Positions 11,412 through 23,170 of a DNA stretch of 64,000 bases are shown in pieces (the stretch's first letter is position 1; every line of letters starts with the position of its first letter). Below the pieces are notes generated by a model. The model was given only the letters and a program-made list of their open reading frames with translations. It searched no databases and had not been told where the DNA came from. The DNA is from Zingiber officinale (lineage: Eukaryota; Streptophyta; Magnoliopsida; Zingiberales; Zingiberaceae), in the NCBI RefSeq assembly GCF_018446385.1, contig NC_055996.1:14681317-14745316 (forward strand), read 5' to 3'. The translations under genes were made by a program, and so were the position numbers.

Positions 11412-11639
11412 AGACATTCCCCGAGTGGAGAACTGAGCTAACTGCTCCTTCGGTCACTGCTAGGTATAACCAAAGCTTCTCCTCCGTGTAGGCTCCGAGA
11501 GAAGAGGCGGACTTATCAAGTATCCTTGAGCTCTATGAAAACTTTCTCACATTTCTTGTCTCATGCAAACTGAGCCGACTTCCGGAGCACCTTGAAGAAT
11601 GGTAAGCTTCTATCGGCCGGCTTAGAGATAAATCAGGAG

Positions 11640-12310
11640 AGTGTGATGACTTAGCCGACCTAGAGATAAATCAAGGAGGAGGCATGCTCTAAAATGCTTT
11701 GAATTTCTCTGTATTAGCTTTGATTCCTCGTTTAGTCACAATATATTCAAGGAAATGCCCGCGCTTGATGCCAAACAAGCGCTTATTCAGATTCAGTTTG
11801 AGGTAATATCTCCTTAACATGCCATAAGTTTCCTCAATGTCGTTGATCAAGTTCTCAGCCCTGGTGGTCTTGATCAAGTTGTTATCAACGTAGACCTCTA
11901 TGTTCCTTCAAACTTGGTGCTGGAAGAATTGGTCCATCAACCATTGATATGTCACACCTACATGCATTTTTTAGCCCGTAGGGTATAACCATGTAGTAGA
12001 AGGTTACATATGAGGTGATGAAATTGATCTTTTCTTGGTCTTCCAATGCTAGGAGATATGATGGTATCCATGATATGCATCTATCATATATATGAGTTCG
12101 TTGTCCGAGATTGAGTTCATCAGTTGGCAGATTCGGGAGAGGGGATAGTAATCCTTCGGGTAGGCTTTATTGAGATATTGGAAGTCTATGTAGACCCTTC
12201 ACTTATCTTCGGTCTTAGGCACAAATATTACATTCGCTAGCCAGGTTTGGAATTGAACTTGCCGAATGTGGCCAGCTTTCATTAACTTGGTAATCTCAAC
12301 TCATATTACC
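11640..12310 (-). pseudogene. Ty3/gypsy reverse transcriptase fragment (element I)
   Basis: Minus-strand RT of a Tat-like gypsy element. Readable blocks are DAYHGYHHIS (about 12060-12090), an EVYVDN box (about 11885-11905) and LRRYYLKLNLNK with GIKRGHFLEYIVTKRGI (11700-11830). The catalytic YVDD is YVDN here, whereas element II keeps YVDD. The N-terminal part is disturbed by a 241-bp tandem duplication. Not functional. Confidence 0.75.
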
Positions 12311-12645
12311 TTGTCTTGCTCAGGCCCGAAGTGTTATTTCTTTTCTCAGGCCAGCTCAGCTTCTAGTTCGATGTTGAGTCGATGCTCCATTACCGTAAGA
12401 TATAGCTTTATTGAGATATTGGAAGTCTATGTAGACCCTTCACTTATCTTCGGGCTTAGGCACAAATATTACATTCGCTAGCCAAGTTTAAAATTGAACT
12501 TGCCGAATGTGGCCAGCTTTCATTAATTTGGTAATCTCAACTCATATTACCTTGTCTTGCTCAGGCCCGAAGTGTTATTTCTTTTCTCGGGCCAGCTCAG
12601 CTTCTAGTTCGATGTTGAGTCGATGCTCCATTACCGTAAGATATA
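12170..12645. repeat. 241-bp tandem duplication in gypsy I RT
   Basis: The segment starting TTGAGATATTGGAAGTCTATG near 12173 is repeated near 12411 almost base for base, giving twin antisense frames at 12266 and 12507. Element II has one copy (35190-35430), so this is a local duplication. Confidence 0.8.
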
Positions 12646-13079
12646 TGCAAATGATCTCCTTGGCTAACAAGATGAAGAAGTCTTGGTTGCAATAAAGGTA
12701 AGCAATTACCTTTTGCTTTAACTCATGGGAGGAGAAATCTATCATAATCTGAGTGACCAATTTGGCTGCTTAGGTACTATTGATACTTCTTCAAGTCCCT
12801 CGGTCATCTAAGAGGCAGGTATGTCTTGGACAGTCTGAACTTCAATTCCTCGGACTCTCCAAGTCTTGATCAAGTCAGATCGCATCACCTTGACATAGCA
12901 CTTCGTAGCAGCTATTTGATCTCCTTTGACCTAGCCAGTTGATCGTCCACTAGAAACTTCACCTTTTGGTGGTAGGTGGATACCACAACTCAGAATGAAC
13001 TCATGCTAAGTTGCCCCAAGATGACTTTGTAGGAAGAAGGGGTGTTTACCACAGTGAAAACAACGGTATGAGTCTATCT

Positions 13080-13300
13080 TCGAGGTTTTTTGCTTAAGGT
13101 TAAGAGGAGATTGATTTGTCCAAGCCGCTCTATATCATGCCTTGTAAACCCGAATAGCGCGGTGGATATGAGTTATAGCTCTTGCCTCTCAATATGTATT
13201 TGGTCAAATGTCTTTTTGAAGAGCACATTGACTGAGCTCTTAATGTCGATGAAGACTCTAGCCACATCATAATTAGCTATGATGGCTCATACCACCAGTG
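13080..13300 (-). pseudogene. Gypsy protease-like fragment, unit 1
   Basis: On the minus strand, an aspartic-protease-like segment with FIDIKSSV, where Tat elements usually have a DTGSS box. The aspartate remains but the following Thr-Gly is Ile-Lys. Equivalent segments occur at 17297-17510 and 39134-39325. Confidence 0.55.
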
Positions 13301-14451
13301 CATCCTCGTGAGGGGTGACTACCCCTTCCAAGTCTTGAGAGGAAAAATTGATTGGGTGGCCTTTCTTCTGGTGTTTTTCTTTCGAGCCATCGACTATGAG
13401 TCTCACTAGCTCGGTTGAGTCTCCATATATCGTACCTCCTAAGATCATGTTGATGGTACCTCTACTAGGGAACCCTCCTTAGTTACTTCAAGGCAGGTAT
13501 CTTAACAACATCAGGTCAGCTCTTGAGATCTCCTAGATGGAGTGTTCGTTCGACAACCTATCCGTCAATTATAGTTGTCGCTTCTGGCGTATTTAGCTCG
13601 AGATCGTCGAGCAGGTGATGAAGCCAATCTTCTATCATGCAGGTGAGAATTGATAATATGTTGGAGTTCTCTGGCGTACTACTAACATTCATGGGTGAAG
13701 TGCCCATTCGACCAGTGGTAGGTGTAAATGACCCGACTTCTAGGGGAGTGGTCAACCCAGCTTGACAATTGAGGTCAGGACTACTTCCACTATTTGTACT
13801 ACTCTCTCCCTCGTTCGGGCTAACACAAACTGGTGACCTAAATGTGATTCCGTATTTTGAAGAGGTGGGGGAGCATTGTGCTCAGATCGGGTTGGTACAG
13901 GTGTTGGGGCACCGACCTCTTTCCTCCTTGCGAATTAGACTTCTTCTACATTAATATACTTCTCGGCTCGCCCTAAGAGGTGGTCAAAATCCGTGGGGGG
14001 ATTTGTCACTAGAGATAAGAAGAAATCCCCTTCTAACAATCCTTGAGAGAAGGCGCTCACCAGCGCCTCCGAGGTGGTAGAAGATGTTGGTGCAACCTTA
14101 GGTCAAGGTTGACCTGGTTGACTCGACTCGAGTTAACCTGACTCGAGTTGTATTTTGATGTTTGACAAGAACAGAAGAGTTGTATTTTGATGGGAGATTG
14201 TTGGTGCAACCTTAGGTCAAGGTTGACCTGGTTGACCTGACTCGAGTTGACCTGACTCAAGTTGTATCTTGATGTTTAACAAGAACAGAAACTTGGGAGG
14301 TTGTGGGTGCAACCCTTGGTCAAGGTTGACCTGGTTGACCCGAGGTGAGTTGACTTGGCACGGAAAAGTCCAAGCAGGGAGCTTGGCACGGGAGAAAGTC
14401 CAAGTATGGAGACTTGGCACCGAGAAGTCCAAGTATGGGAACTTGGCAAGT

Positions 14452-14690
14452 GGAAGTTGGAGAGGGCTCAGTAGCTCGTTCTCCGGACTAGGTCAGAGAG
14501 GGCTCGGTAGCTCGTTCTCTGGACCGGAAGTGGAAGTCGGAGAGGGCTCGGTAGCTCGTTCTCCGGACTAGGTCAGAGAGGTCTCGGTAGCTCGTTCTTT
14601 GGACCGGAAGTGAAACACGGAGAGGGCTCGGTAGCTCGTTCTCCGGACTAGGTCAGAGAGGGCTCGGTAGCTCGTTCTCTAGATCAGGAA
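14452..14690. repeat. Tandem array with GGCTCGGTAGCTCGTTCTC core
   Basis: Six or so units sharing GAGAGGGCTCGGTAGCTCG and alternating CCGGACTAGGTCAGA / GGACCGGAAGT spacers, within the LTR. Confidence 0.8.
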
Positions 14691-14694
14691 GTCA

Positions 14695-14990
14695 AATGGA
14701 AAATCCTGGTGAGTGAAGCCAGGTGAAAATCCTGGTGAGTGAAGCCAGGCAGATTGAAAATCCTGGTGAGTGAAGCCAGGTGAAAGTCCTGGTGAGTGAA
14801 GCCAGGCAGATGGAAAGTCCTGGTGAGTGAAGCCAGGCAGACGGAAAAGTCATGGTGAGTGAAGCCAGGCAGATTGAAAATCCTGGTGAGTGAAGCCAGG
14901 TGAAAACCCTAGTGAGTGAAGCTAGGTGAAAGTGAAAGTCCTGGTGAGTGAAGCCAGGCAGTTGGGAAGTCCTGGTGAGTGAAGTCGGGC
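14695..14990. repeat. Tandem array with TCCTGGTGAGTGAAGCCAGG core
   Basis: About ten units of a 20-bp core whose ends (CCTGG and CCAGG) are complementary, separated by short variable spacers (TGAAAA, CAGATTGAAAA and similar). It resembles a CRISPR array only on the surface. Confidence 0.85.
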
Positions 14991-15261
14991 AAGGAAAAAT
15001 CCAGATGGATCAAGGCTGATCGGACATCTGGTGTTGTGAAGGTCAAGTAGGTCAAGGGTGTGACCGGATACTTAGCACGAAGAGAAAAGTCTAAGTGGGT
15101 CAAAGGGATTGACCGGACACTTGGTAGGGAGTCTTAGCAGGTCAAGGGAGTGACCAGATGCTAAGCATGAGATATCAATAGGTCAAGGTTGACCGGATAT
15201 TGGTTTGGAAGGCGTGGGACTTGGTTTGAGCAAAAACCAAGAGCTGGATCGATCCAGTGAT

Positions 15262-15570
15262 ACACTGGGTTATCTGATCGGTCTGGTGACCGATCAGTAA
15301 CCAAACAGTGGCTCACTGTAAGCAATCTGATCGGTCACCAGACCGATCAGGAAACGATCAGAAGCGAAGAAGATCGGGAGAAGAAAGAGGGAGGATCGGT
15401 CTGTGGACCGATCCACCTGAGTCCTGATCGGTCCACAGACCGATCAGAGACGAGGCCAACTCTCTGTGAGAGTTGGCTGATCGGTCTGGGGACCGATCAG
15501 ACTAAAGCCTGATCGGTCCCAAGACCGATCAGGGACAGTGTGGACCGATCAGGTTGGAGCCTGATCGGTC
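15262..15570. repeat. Palindrome cluster CTGATCGGTC...GACCGATCAG in LTR U3
   Basis: At least six hairpin-forming units in which CTGATCGGTC and GACCGATCAG flank a few bases. The cluster ends about 80 bp before TATATAAA at 15653. Confidence 0.85.
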
Positions 15571-16190
15571 CAGGCCTAGCCGTTGTGAGTGACAACGGCT
15601 AGATCTCAGTCTTCTATGTCTTCTTCTGCCTTCACAGGTTTGCAGGTTTAGCTATATAAAGAGTCGAGCGACTCTACAGGACCTTCTTCTTCTTGCTTCT
15701 GCAAGTTCTTCCTGGTTCCTTCTGCGAGCTTTGCTGAGCTCATACTTCTTGAAGCTTCGCGTGAGCTTCCCTGCTGCTGGCATCTGTGAAGCTGCTGCTT
15801 CATCAACGGACTCCAGACGAGAAGGCAAGCTTGTTTGTTTTACATTCATATTGTCTTGTGCTTCCTTGTATTTTGTGTACTTCTATCTTGCTGTTGCAAG
15901 TGTTATTGTGGCGAGGTTTCTCCACCCAGAAGGAGTTCACATTAGCCGGTTATCCGGGGTTTCATCCACCGACGGATTGATAGGCTTCGTCCACCTTACG
16001 GACACGCCGAGGAGTAGGAGTATCATCTCCAAATCTCGTTACATCGTTGCGTCTAAGGTTTGATCTTTTCGTTCTCGTTTCTATTATGTTATTTCCGCTG
16101 CGCTAACCTAATTCGTAGGAAGAAACGCGAATTTGGGGTGGCTATTCACACCCCCCCTCTCTAGCCGCGACCATCGATCCTAACAGAAGA

Positions 16191-16850
16191 CACATCCAGG
16201 ATTGGTTTGGATGAACCGTTGAATATATTCCCTCAAGGTTTCTCAGGTCTTCTGCTTCAAGGTGAAAAGATTAAAAGGAGTTTTATGATACTGCTTGTTA
16301 CTGATGCAGGAAGATGATCTTGAAATCCTCTAAAGACCATATGAAGGAGGACGGGAGTCGACTGTACCATTGTTGAGTCATGTAAGAGAGGGTGGTTAGA
16401 AATACTCTGCACTTAATGTCGTTGGTGTAATGATGCAACAAAGAAACATTTTCAAATCAGTTCAGATGGTCCTTAGGATCGATTGATCTCATATACTTTT
16501 TGAGCTGAGGTGATCAAAAGTGACCAGGCAATTCATCTTCTAGGACACTACTCAAGAAAGGAGTGTCCTGAGAATTTATATCTTTAACGAGTGAGGGTCC
16601 TTTACCTTTGTTTAGGTTTCGTGGAGGCATCTATCCAGCCATTGATCCATGCGAGTGTTCCTCTAGTGGGATCACTATCTTGGTTCGGTGATTTGCAAAT
16701 GTAGTGGGGGGTAGCCAACTAGATCTAGTGGCACTCGGCTGGGAAGAGGAGGCACCTTGGCTGAGGCGAAGGGCACTCCTTTGGGAGTCAGATTTACCAA
16801 AGGGCACCTCTATAGTATTTCTTGCATTGCTTTGTCGACTATTCACTTGA
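16191..16850 (-). pseudogene. Gypsy (Tat-like) gag fragment, unit 1
   Basis: Gag forms the virus-like particle. Read on the minus strand, the segment includes an N-terminal Ser-rich part (16631-16846), then a broken core, then LFTLKQKT and ETLREYIQRF near 16191-16290, the conserved block of Tat-type gag. Stops and frameshifts throughout. Copies at 18303-18960 and 40145-40830. Confidence 0.7.
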
Positions 16851-17217
16851 AATCTTCTATGGTCATGGTGATAGTCTCACCATAACCTATATCGCTTGTT
16901 AAGTTGTGGTTTTCGATAGTTCTCTTGGTGTCCACCATCTATATATCTTAGCTCAAGAGGTTCCCACATATGGCTCAAATTTGTTCCTATCTGAGATTAT
17001 TATCGGGTGATCACCAGAGAGCAACTGTTGTGGAAAGAATTCCTAATGATCCAATGATAAAGAAAGCTCCAAAGATCTCTGTAGAACTCGACAAAAGATT
17101 AGAATAGGGGCAAGTGGATCATGGCACGACCATTCCAAAGCTAAAGTTAGAACAGGACTAGATGGAGAAAAATTTTAAAAAGTAAGAGCTTTAGATGTGT
17201 AATGTACGTGTACTTGT

Positions 17218-19325
17218 CTCATGCTAAGTTGCCCCAAGATGACTTTGTAGGCAGAAGGGGTGTTTACCACAGTGAAAACAACGGTATGAGTCTATCTTCG
17301 GGGTTTTCGCTTAAGGTTAAGAGGAGATTGATTTGTCCAAGCCGCTCTATATCATGCCTTGTAAACCCGAATAGCGCGGTGGATATGAGTTATAGCTCTT
17401 GCCTCTCAATATGTATTTGGTCAAATGTCTTTTTGAAGAGCACATTGACTAAGCTCTTAATGTCGATGAAGACTCTAGCCACATCATAATTAGCTATGAT
17501 GGCTCATACCACCAGTGCATCCTCGTGAGGGGTGACTACCCCTTCCAAGTCTTGAGAGGAAAAATTGATTGGGTGGCCTTTCTTCTGGTGTTTTTCTTTC
17601 GAGCCATCGACTATGAGTCTCACTAGCTCGGTTGAGTCTCCATATGTCGTACCTCCTAAGATCATGTTGATGGTACCTCTACTAGGGAACCCTCCTTAGT
17701 TACTTCAAGGCAGGTATCTTAACAACATCAGGTCAGCTCTTGAGATCTCCTAGATGGAGTGTTCGTTTGACAACCTATCCGTCAATTATAGTTGTCGCTT
17801 CTGGCGTATTTAGCTCGAGATCGTCGAGCAGGTGACGAAGCCAATCTTCTATCATGCAGGTGAGAATTGATAATATGTTGGAGTTCTCTGGCGTACTGCT
17901 AACATTCATGGGTGAAGTGCCCATTCGACCAGTGGTAGGTGTAAATGACCCGACTTCTAGGGGAGTGGTCAACCCAGCTTGACAATTGAGGTCAGGACTA
18001 CTTCCACTATTTGTACTACTCTCTCCCTCGTTCGGGCTAACACAAACTGGTGACCTAAATGTGATTCCGTATTTTGAAGAGGTGGGGGAGCATTGTGCTC
18101 AGATCGGGTTGGTACAGGTGTTGGGACACCGACCTCTTTCCTCCTTGCGAATTAGACTTCTTCTACATTAATATACTTCTCGGCTCGCCCTAAGAGGTGG
18201 TCAAAATCCATGGGGGGATTTGTCACTGTAGATAAGAAGAAATCCCCTTCTAACAATCCTTGAGAGAAGGCGCTCACCAGTGCCTCCGAGGTGGTAGAAG
18301 ACACATCCAGGATTGGTTTGGACGAACCGTTGAATATATTCCCTCAAGGTTTCTCAGGTCTTCTGCTTCAAGGTGAAAAGATTAAAAGGAGTTTTATGAT
18401 ACTGCTTGTTACTGATACAGGAAGATGATCTTGAAATCCTCTAAAGACCATATGAAGGAGGGCGGGAGTCGACTGTACCATCGTTGAGTCATGTAAGAGA
18501 GGGTGGTTAGAAATACTCTGCACTTAATGTCGTTGGTGTAATGATGCAACAAAGAAACATTTTCAAATCAGTTCAGATGGTCCTTAGGATCGATTGATCT
18601 CATATACTTTTTGAGCTGAGGTGATCAAAAGTGACCAGGCAATTCATCTTCTAGGACACTACTCAAGAAAGGAGTGTCCTGAGATTTTATATCTTTAACG
18701 AGTGAGGGTCATTTACCTTTGTTTAGGTTTCGTGGAGGCATCTATCTAGCCATTGATCCATGCAAGTGTTCCTCTAGTGGGATCACTATCTTGGTTCGGT
18801 GATTTGCAAATGTAGTGGGGGAGAGACAACCCAACCAGATCTAGTGGCACTCGGCTAGGAAGAGGAGGCACCTTGGCTGAGGCGAAGGGCACTCCTTTGG
18901 GAGTCAGATTCACCAAAGGGCACCTCTATAGTATTTCTTGCATTGCTTTGTCGACTATTCACTTGAAACTTCTCTGGTCATGGTGATAGTCTCACCATAA
19001 CCTATATCGCTTGTTAAGTTGTGGTTTTCAATAGTTCTCCTGGTGTCCACCATCTATATATCTTAGCTCAAGAGGTTCCCACATATGGCTCAAATTTGTT
19101 CCTATCTGAGATTATTATCGGGTGATCATCAGAGAGCAACTGTTGTGGAAAGAATTCCTAATGATCCAATGATAAAGAAAGCTCCAAAGATCTCTGTAGA
19201 ACTCGACAAAAGATTAGAATAGGGGCAAGTGGATCATGGCACGACCATTCCAAAGCTAAAGTTAGAATAGGACTAGATGGAGAAAAACTTTAAAAAGTAA
19301 GAGCTTTAGATGTGTAATATATGTG
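17218..19325 (-). repeat. Gypsy I tandem duplication, unit 2
   Basis: Second copy of the protease-gag segment, without the LTR insertion. It matches unit 1 closely, so the duplication probably preceded the LTR insertion into unit 1 or copied an LTR-free allele. It contains protease-like (17297-17510) and gag (18303-18960) remnants. Confidence 0.8.
18303..18960 (-). pseudogene. Gypsy (Tat-like) gag fragment, unit 2
   Basis: Same content and same breaks as unit 1 (ETLREYIQRF-type block near 18310-18400 on the minus strand), so the decay was largely in place before the duplication. Confidence 0.65.
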
Positions 19326-19549
19326 TACTTGTACCCACCATAGCAAGCTTCCTTTTATACCTTCCCCTAGGAGACATAAACCCACCATAACAAGCTTCCT
19401 TTTATACCTTCCCCTAGGAGACATGAACCCCTATTACAATCATGGAGATGCTTGTAACACTTCCTTGTGTATACCACCCAAATGCTCCACATTCTCTGCT
19501 TATCTCATCATCCATATTCCCCACTTACATCCAGAGGTATTTGGCAAAG

Positions 19550-20100
19550 GCCGAACTGGTGGAGTCAGAAGTAGCTAAGTTGAGGGAGATAGGAGTGGTT
19601 GAATTGAAGGAGTTAGGCAGGACTGAGTTGGAGGAGTCAAGAGTGGTTGAGCTGAGGGGGTCAAGCGCGACCGAGATGGAGGAGTCGGGAGTGACTGAGC
19701 TGAGGGGGTTGAGCACGCCCGAGATGGAGGAGTTGGGAGTGATTGAGCTGAGGGGTCGAGCGCAACCGAGCTAGGGGAGTCGAGAGTGGCCTAACGAGGG
19801 AGTCGAACACAACCGAGCTGGGAGAGTCGGGAGTGACTAAGCTAAGGGGGTTGAGCGTGACTAAGCTAGGGAGTCGGGAGTGACTAAGTTGAGGATGTCA
19901 ACGCACAGCCGAGCTAGAGAAGTCGAGAATGGATGAGCTAAGGGGATCAGTGCAATTGAGTTAGGAAGTCGGGAGTGGCTAAGCTGAGGGGGTCGAGCGC
20001 GATTGTGCTAGAGGAGTTAGGAGTGGCTGAGCTGAGAGGGTCAGGTGTGACCGAACTGGGAGAGTCGGGAGTGGCTAAGCTAAAGGAGTATGTCCTACGT
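19550..20100. repeat. Imperfect tandem array in gypsy I LTR
   Basis: Units built on GAGTCGGGAGTGACTGAGCTGAG plus GTCGAGCGCGACCGAGCT, roughly 45-50 bp, repeated about ten times with variation. The same array is at 41395-41960 in element II. The frames here (19442-19774, 19525-19716) are repeat artefacts. Confidence 0.8.
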
Positions 20101-20381
20101 CAAGTCTGTCTTGATCAAAATTGACCTCCTGTTCTTTTTGGCTTACAACGCTTCTTCTTCACTTTTGACCAACCAGCTTGATTTATATCCGATCTAGCGA
20201 TGCTACATATAGGCCATTATAGCCCCACATCAATGACTATGTTATAAATATAATACTTTTTATAATCTTAAGTTAAAAATTGACCTGATTCTACATTTGA
20301 GAATAAAAACGTACATACATAAATACTTCATGTAGTAACCATTAAAAAAATACTAACAATTAAGAGTTTTGAAGAATTTAA

Positions 20382-20766
20382 TGTTAGACGTGGCACTTGA
20401 ATGCACACGTTGAAAAGATAAGAGGGCACCCGTTCCTCTTCCTCCTTTAAGTGTAATTAGAGCATCAGTTAAAGGAAGAGGAAGAGTCTTGATCTTCTTA
20501 TATAAATGTACGTCCAAGTGATCGAAAGGGAAAGGCAAGAGAGTTGGAACCAATCGACAGAGGAGGGAATCCATTGAGTGGGATTTGGTTTGTGGAAATA
20601 GGAGAAGGCTCTAACGTGGTGATCTTTTCTGGGACAGTAGCTTATTCTTCGTGGTGATCGTCATCAGGACACAATGACTCTTCCAGATGATATTCTCTAG
20701 CCAGCGACTTCTTCTTCTCTGAGCACTATGAGTTTTATTTCGTTTCGTACAAAATTGTTTATTACA
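20382..20766 (+). mobile_element. 5' LTR of a truncated Tork-type copia element
   Basis: A 385-bp LTR (TGTTAGACG to TATTACA) with a TATATAAA box at about 20499-20506. It has the same left flank (GAAGAATTTAA) as the LTR at 42239, so both derive from one insertion that was later duplicated. Confidence 0.82.
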
Positions 20767-20774
20767 AGTAGCAA

Positions 20775-20786
20775 TGGTATCAGAGT
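20775..20786 (+). promoter_or_regulatory. Primer-binding site of truncated Tork element
   Basis: TGGTATCAGAG, complementary to the 3' end of initiator-Met tRNA, 8 bp after the LTR, as in most plant copia elements. Confidence 0.85.
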
Positions 20787-21955
20787 CAATTAGTGCTCGG
20801 GAGAGGAGAAAATCCCTCCGATGATCGCGGGCGAGGCTGCATTGTCATGCCAAAAAAAATGGCAACTGTTTCATGTCTTCCCCATCACCAGGAGTGACAC
20901 GAGCACTCGCAACCACTTTAGGTGGCTGGTGACTTGTGTACATGACTAGCAAGCACCTACGATTACTTAAAAATGTCGGCAATTGCTAACAGAGTGAGGC
21001 ATTTGTCATGATAAAGAGAGAAGATGAATATCTATTTGTATTCATCCGTTAAAACACTATTTGAGAAAAAGTTAGATTTTTATAATTCAAAAATAAAATA
21101 AAATAAAAATAAAAGCTATGTCATGCGAAAAAAATGAAACAGAAAGTTTTTTTATAAAATTAATTGAAAATTAAAACTTTATGTTTTAAATTGTTCAATT
21201 AATTATGCTTGTATTTAGATTTTCATGACTACCTAATGGTCTAACATGAATCGTTTAATTTATTTGAACTAGACCCTATAACCAAGTAGATGAAAATCTA
21301 GTTCAAATCATTGGTTAGTTTAACTAGATTAATTATGATGGTTTAATTAAATGAGCTTAGATTAAATAAAAAAAAAAAGATAATTGAACATCCTAATTGG
21401 ATTAGTTCCAATAAGGACAAGGGATTTAGGATCTAATTGCCCGATCGACCAATTAGTGTGTTAGTTAACTGGACCACCCCAAATATAAGAAATTTTATTT
21501 TTCTTATTTTCTTATGTATTATGTATGTATATTGTTTCATACATATGTGAAATTTGAATTTGACCGATTTTATTACTGGTTTGTCAATTTTGTGCCAACA
21601 TTATTATTTTCAATTCCAGATATCATGGACAATATTCATCATGATTAGTCGCTATGAACGACAACATGAGCTTTGGGAGAGATCAAGGAGCTTGATTATG
21701 ACCCGATTCACAGAGTCGGATGGCTTATTTGTCAACTCAATTGGATATTCTAGAAACTCGAACGAGAAGAGTTTCCAGTCTTGGACGAACACAAAAGATG
21801 GGCTCTGATTCAATCACTGTCGGGACATCTTCGTGATATAGCACACCAACACATGGATCATTCTGAAGGGTGCACCTCATATTCAGATATGTGCAGCGCT
21901 TTACTTCATTTGGCATGAGATCCTAAAGAATCAGAAGAGGATACAGATGTTGGGA
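20787..21955 (+). pseudogene. Tork leader and start of leader ORF, truncated
   Basis: Homologous to 42652-43533 joined to 46409-46685. The end encodes part of the acidic leader frame (HKRWALIQSLSGHLRDIA, then ESEEDTD). It stops abruptly at 21955, where unrelated LTR-like sequence follows. The 84-aa frame at 21554-21808 lies in another frame and is not the conserved one. Confidence 0.6.
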
Positions 21956-22749
21956 TGTATACTATAAGCCTAGCTTTTGTATGAACATCTATTTTGAAAT
22001 ATTTTGAAATAAGAATCACTTTGGTCAAATGTTTGCATTTTATATTTATATATATGTTAATGCAGTTGTCCATTTAATTTATATTATAGATAATATGGTG
22101 TGTAGTGTCACACAGAAGATCATGTTATTGGTTCCTTATAAATTATAAATAGTAGCTCACAACCCAGATGGATTGGGATAAACCATTGGAACGATTGTAG
22201 TGTAATTTGGTATTAGTTTGTCTTAACTATAAACTTACACTAGTACACTATGTGTGTATTGAGCAGGACTATTTGAGGTTGTTCGATTTATACTGACTAT
22301 ATAAAAGAATAGAACCTCTGTTATTATGAATGTGCGTCCTTTTAATCCTTATATAATAACAAGCACGTATACTTAGTATTTATTTCTTTAACTTATCAAT
22401 GAGTGAGATTTATTCGTTAAATCAATAGACCCGATGAATTGGGAAATAATGCTATTTATATGGTGTGTTGTTGATTATAAAAGGAATCTGTGTCCTAATT
22501 ATTTAGGTTGATGATGTCCCCTTGAGGAACTCATAAGGATTATCAAGTAAACCCTGCAGGTTGACTTAGTTCGGCATGATAATAAAGTTGAGTGGTACTA
22601 CTCTTAAAATTAGATGTGAATTAATTGAGTTGTCAATAACTCATTTAATTAACAGACATACGATATCTTAAACACAGAGACATTAACGCACTCATGATAA
22701 TAAGGACCTCATATTGTAATATAGGATTGGTGCGGTAGTTCAATAATAC
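21956..22749 (+). mobile_element. Probable fragment of another copia LTR / leader
   Basis: Starts TGTTGGGATGTATACTATAAGCC directly at the end of Tork homology, and later contains TTGAGTTGTCAATAACTC and GGATTGGTGCGGTAGTTC, a style I associate with Angela/Tork-type LTRs. No right end or target duplication is visible, as it runs into the tandem repeat at 22750. Confidence 0.45.
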
Positions 22750-23170
22750 TCTCATCGGCTGGAGTATCCAATCGGCGAAGCCAAAAAAAAAAAGATAAAT
22801 GTCTGGTCGGTGAGAGTATCCAATCAGCAAAGTTGAAAGGAACAAGCCGAATGTCCGATCTATCGTGCCAAAAGGAATGAATCGAGTGTTCGGTCGCCGA
22901 GAGTGTCCAATCAGTGGAGCCGAAAGGAATAAGCCGAATGTCCGATCGACGGTGCCAAAAGTATCCCAATCGGTAGAATCGAAAGAAATAAGTCAAATGT
23001 TTGGTCTATAGGCGTATCCAATTGGCAAAGTCGAAAGGAATAAGTTGAATATTCGGTCGATGATGCCGAAAGGAATGAATGAAGTGTCTCGTCAATTGGG
23101 ATATCCAATCGATGAGAGTATCCAATCAACAAAGCCGGAAGGAATGTCTGATCGGGATTGCTGAAAGAAG
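22750..23170. repeat. Degenerate tandem repeat, about 50 bp unit
   Basis: Units based on GAGTATCCAATCGGCGAAGC and GAAAGGAATAAGCCGAATGT plus CCGATCG. Around eight degenerate copies. Three overlapping minus-strand frames (22645-23210) arise from it and are not taken as genes. Confidence 0.75.

Larger units (their letters stand above)
14085..16185 (+). mobile_element. 2.1 kb solo LTR of a SIRE-like copia element in gypsy gag
   Basis: Starts TGTTGGTGCAACC and ends GATCCTAACA, flanked by GAAGA at 14080-14084 and 16186-16190; the uninterrupted site is at about 18297-18302. The first 220 bp are odd: the LTR start recurs at 14199 after a GGGAGAT purine tract, and in weaker form at 14302. It holds several tandem arrays, listed separately, and a TATATAAA box at 15653-15660. 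The C-rich tail before the end is typical of SIRE-type LTRs. Frames such as 14269-14571 are built from repeats. Confidence 0.88.
13000..17217 (-). repeat. Gypsy I tandem duplication, unit 1 (interrupted by solo LTR)
   Basis: Carries the protease and gag region of gypsy I once, with the solo LTR 14085-16185 inserted. Without the LTR it is about 2.1 kb. It begins at CTCATGCTAAG (13000) and stops where the same word restarts at 17218. Element II has one copy at about 39059-41170. Confidence 0.8.
9577..20232 (-). mobile_element. Ty3/gypsy (Tat-like) element I, minus strand, decayed and rearranged
   Basis: On the minus strand, from right to left, one finds an LTR region with a tandem repeat (edge at 20232, CACATCA), gag, a protease-like block and reverse transcriptase. 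Gag contains LFTLKQKT and ETLREYIQRF, typical of Tat/Retand gag. RT contains DAYHGYH and a C-terminal segment at 11689-11877. No RNase H or integrase could be recognised to the left of RT, and the left LTR is absent. The element carries a 2.1 kb tandem duplication and two solo-LTR insertions. Its counterpart is 32396-42095. Confidence 0.75.

Noticed and set aside
13558-13755. 65-aa minus-strand frame conserved at 17775-17972 and 39618-39815
   Set aside because: As a separate gene it is rejected; it is part of the decayed gag/leader of the gypsy element, and its conservation is explained by duplication.
14695-14990. Regularly spaced repeats resembling a CRISPR array
   Set aside because: Spacers are very short (6-13 bp) and similar to each other, the array lies in a plant LTR, and there are no cas genes.
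19442-19774. 110-aa Glu/Leu-rich frame, also 41282-41575
   Set aside because: Made of the tandem array in the gypsy LTR; frame and stops differ between the two copies.
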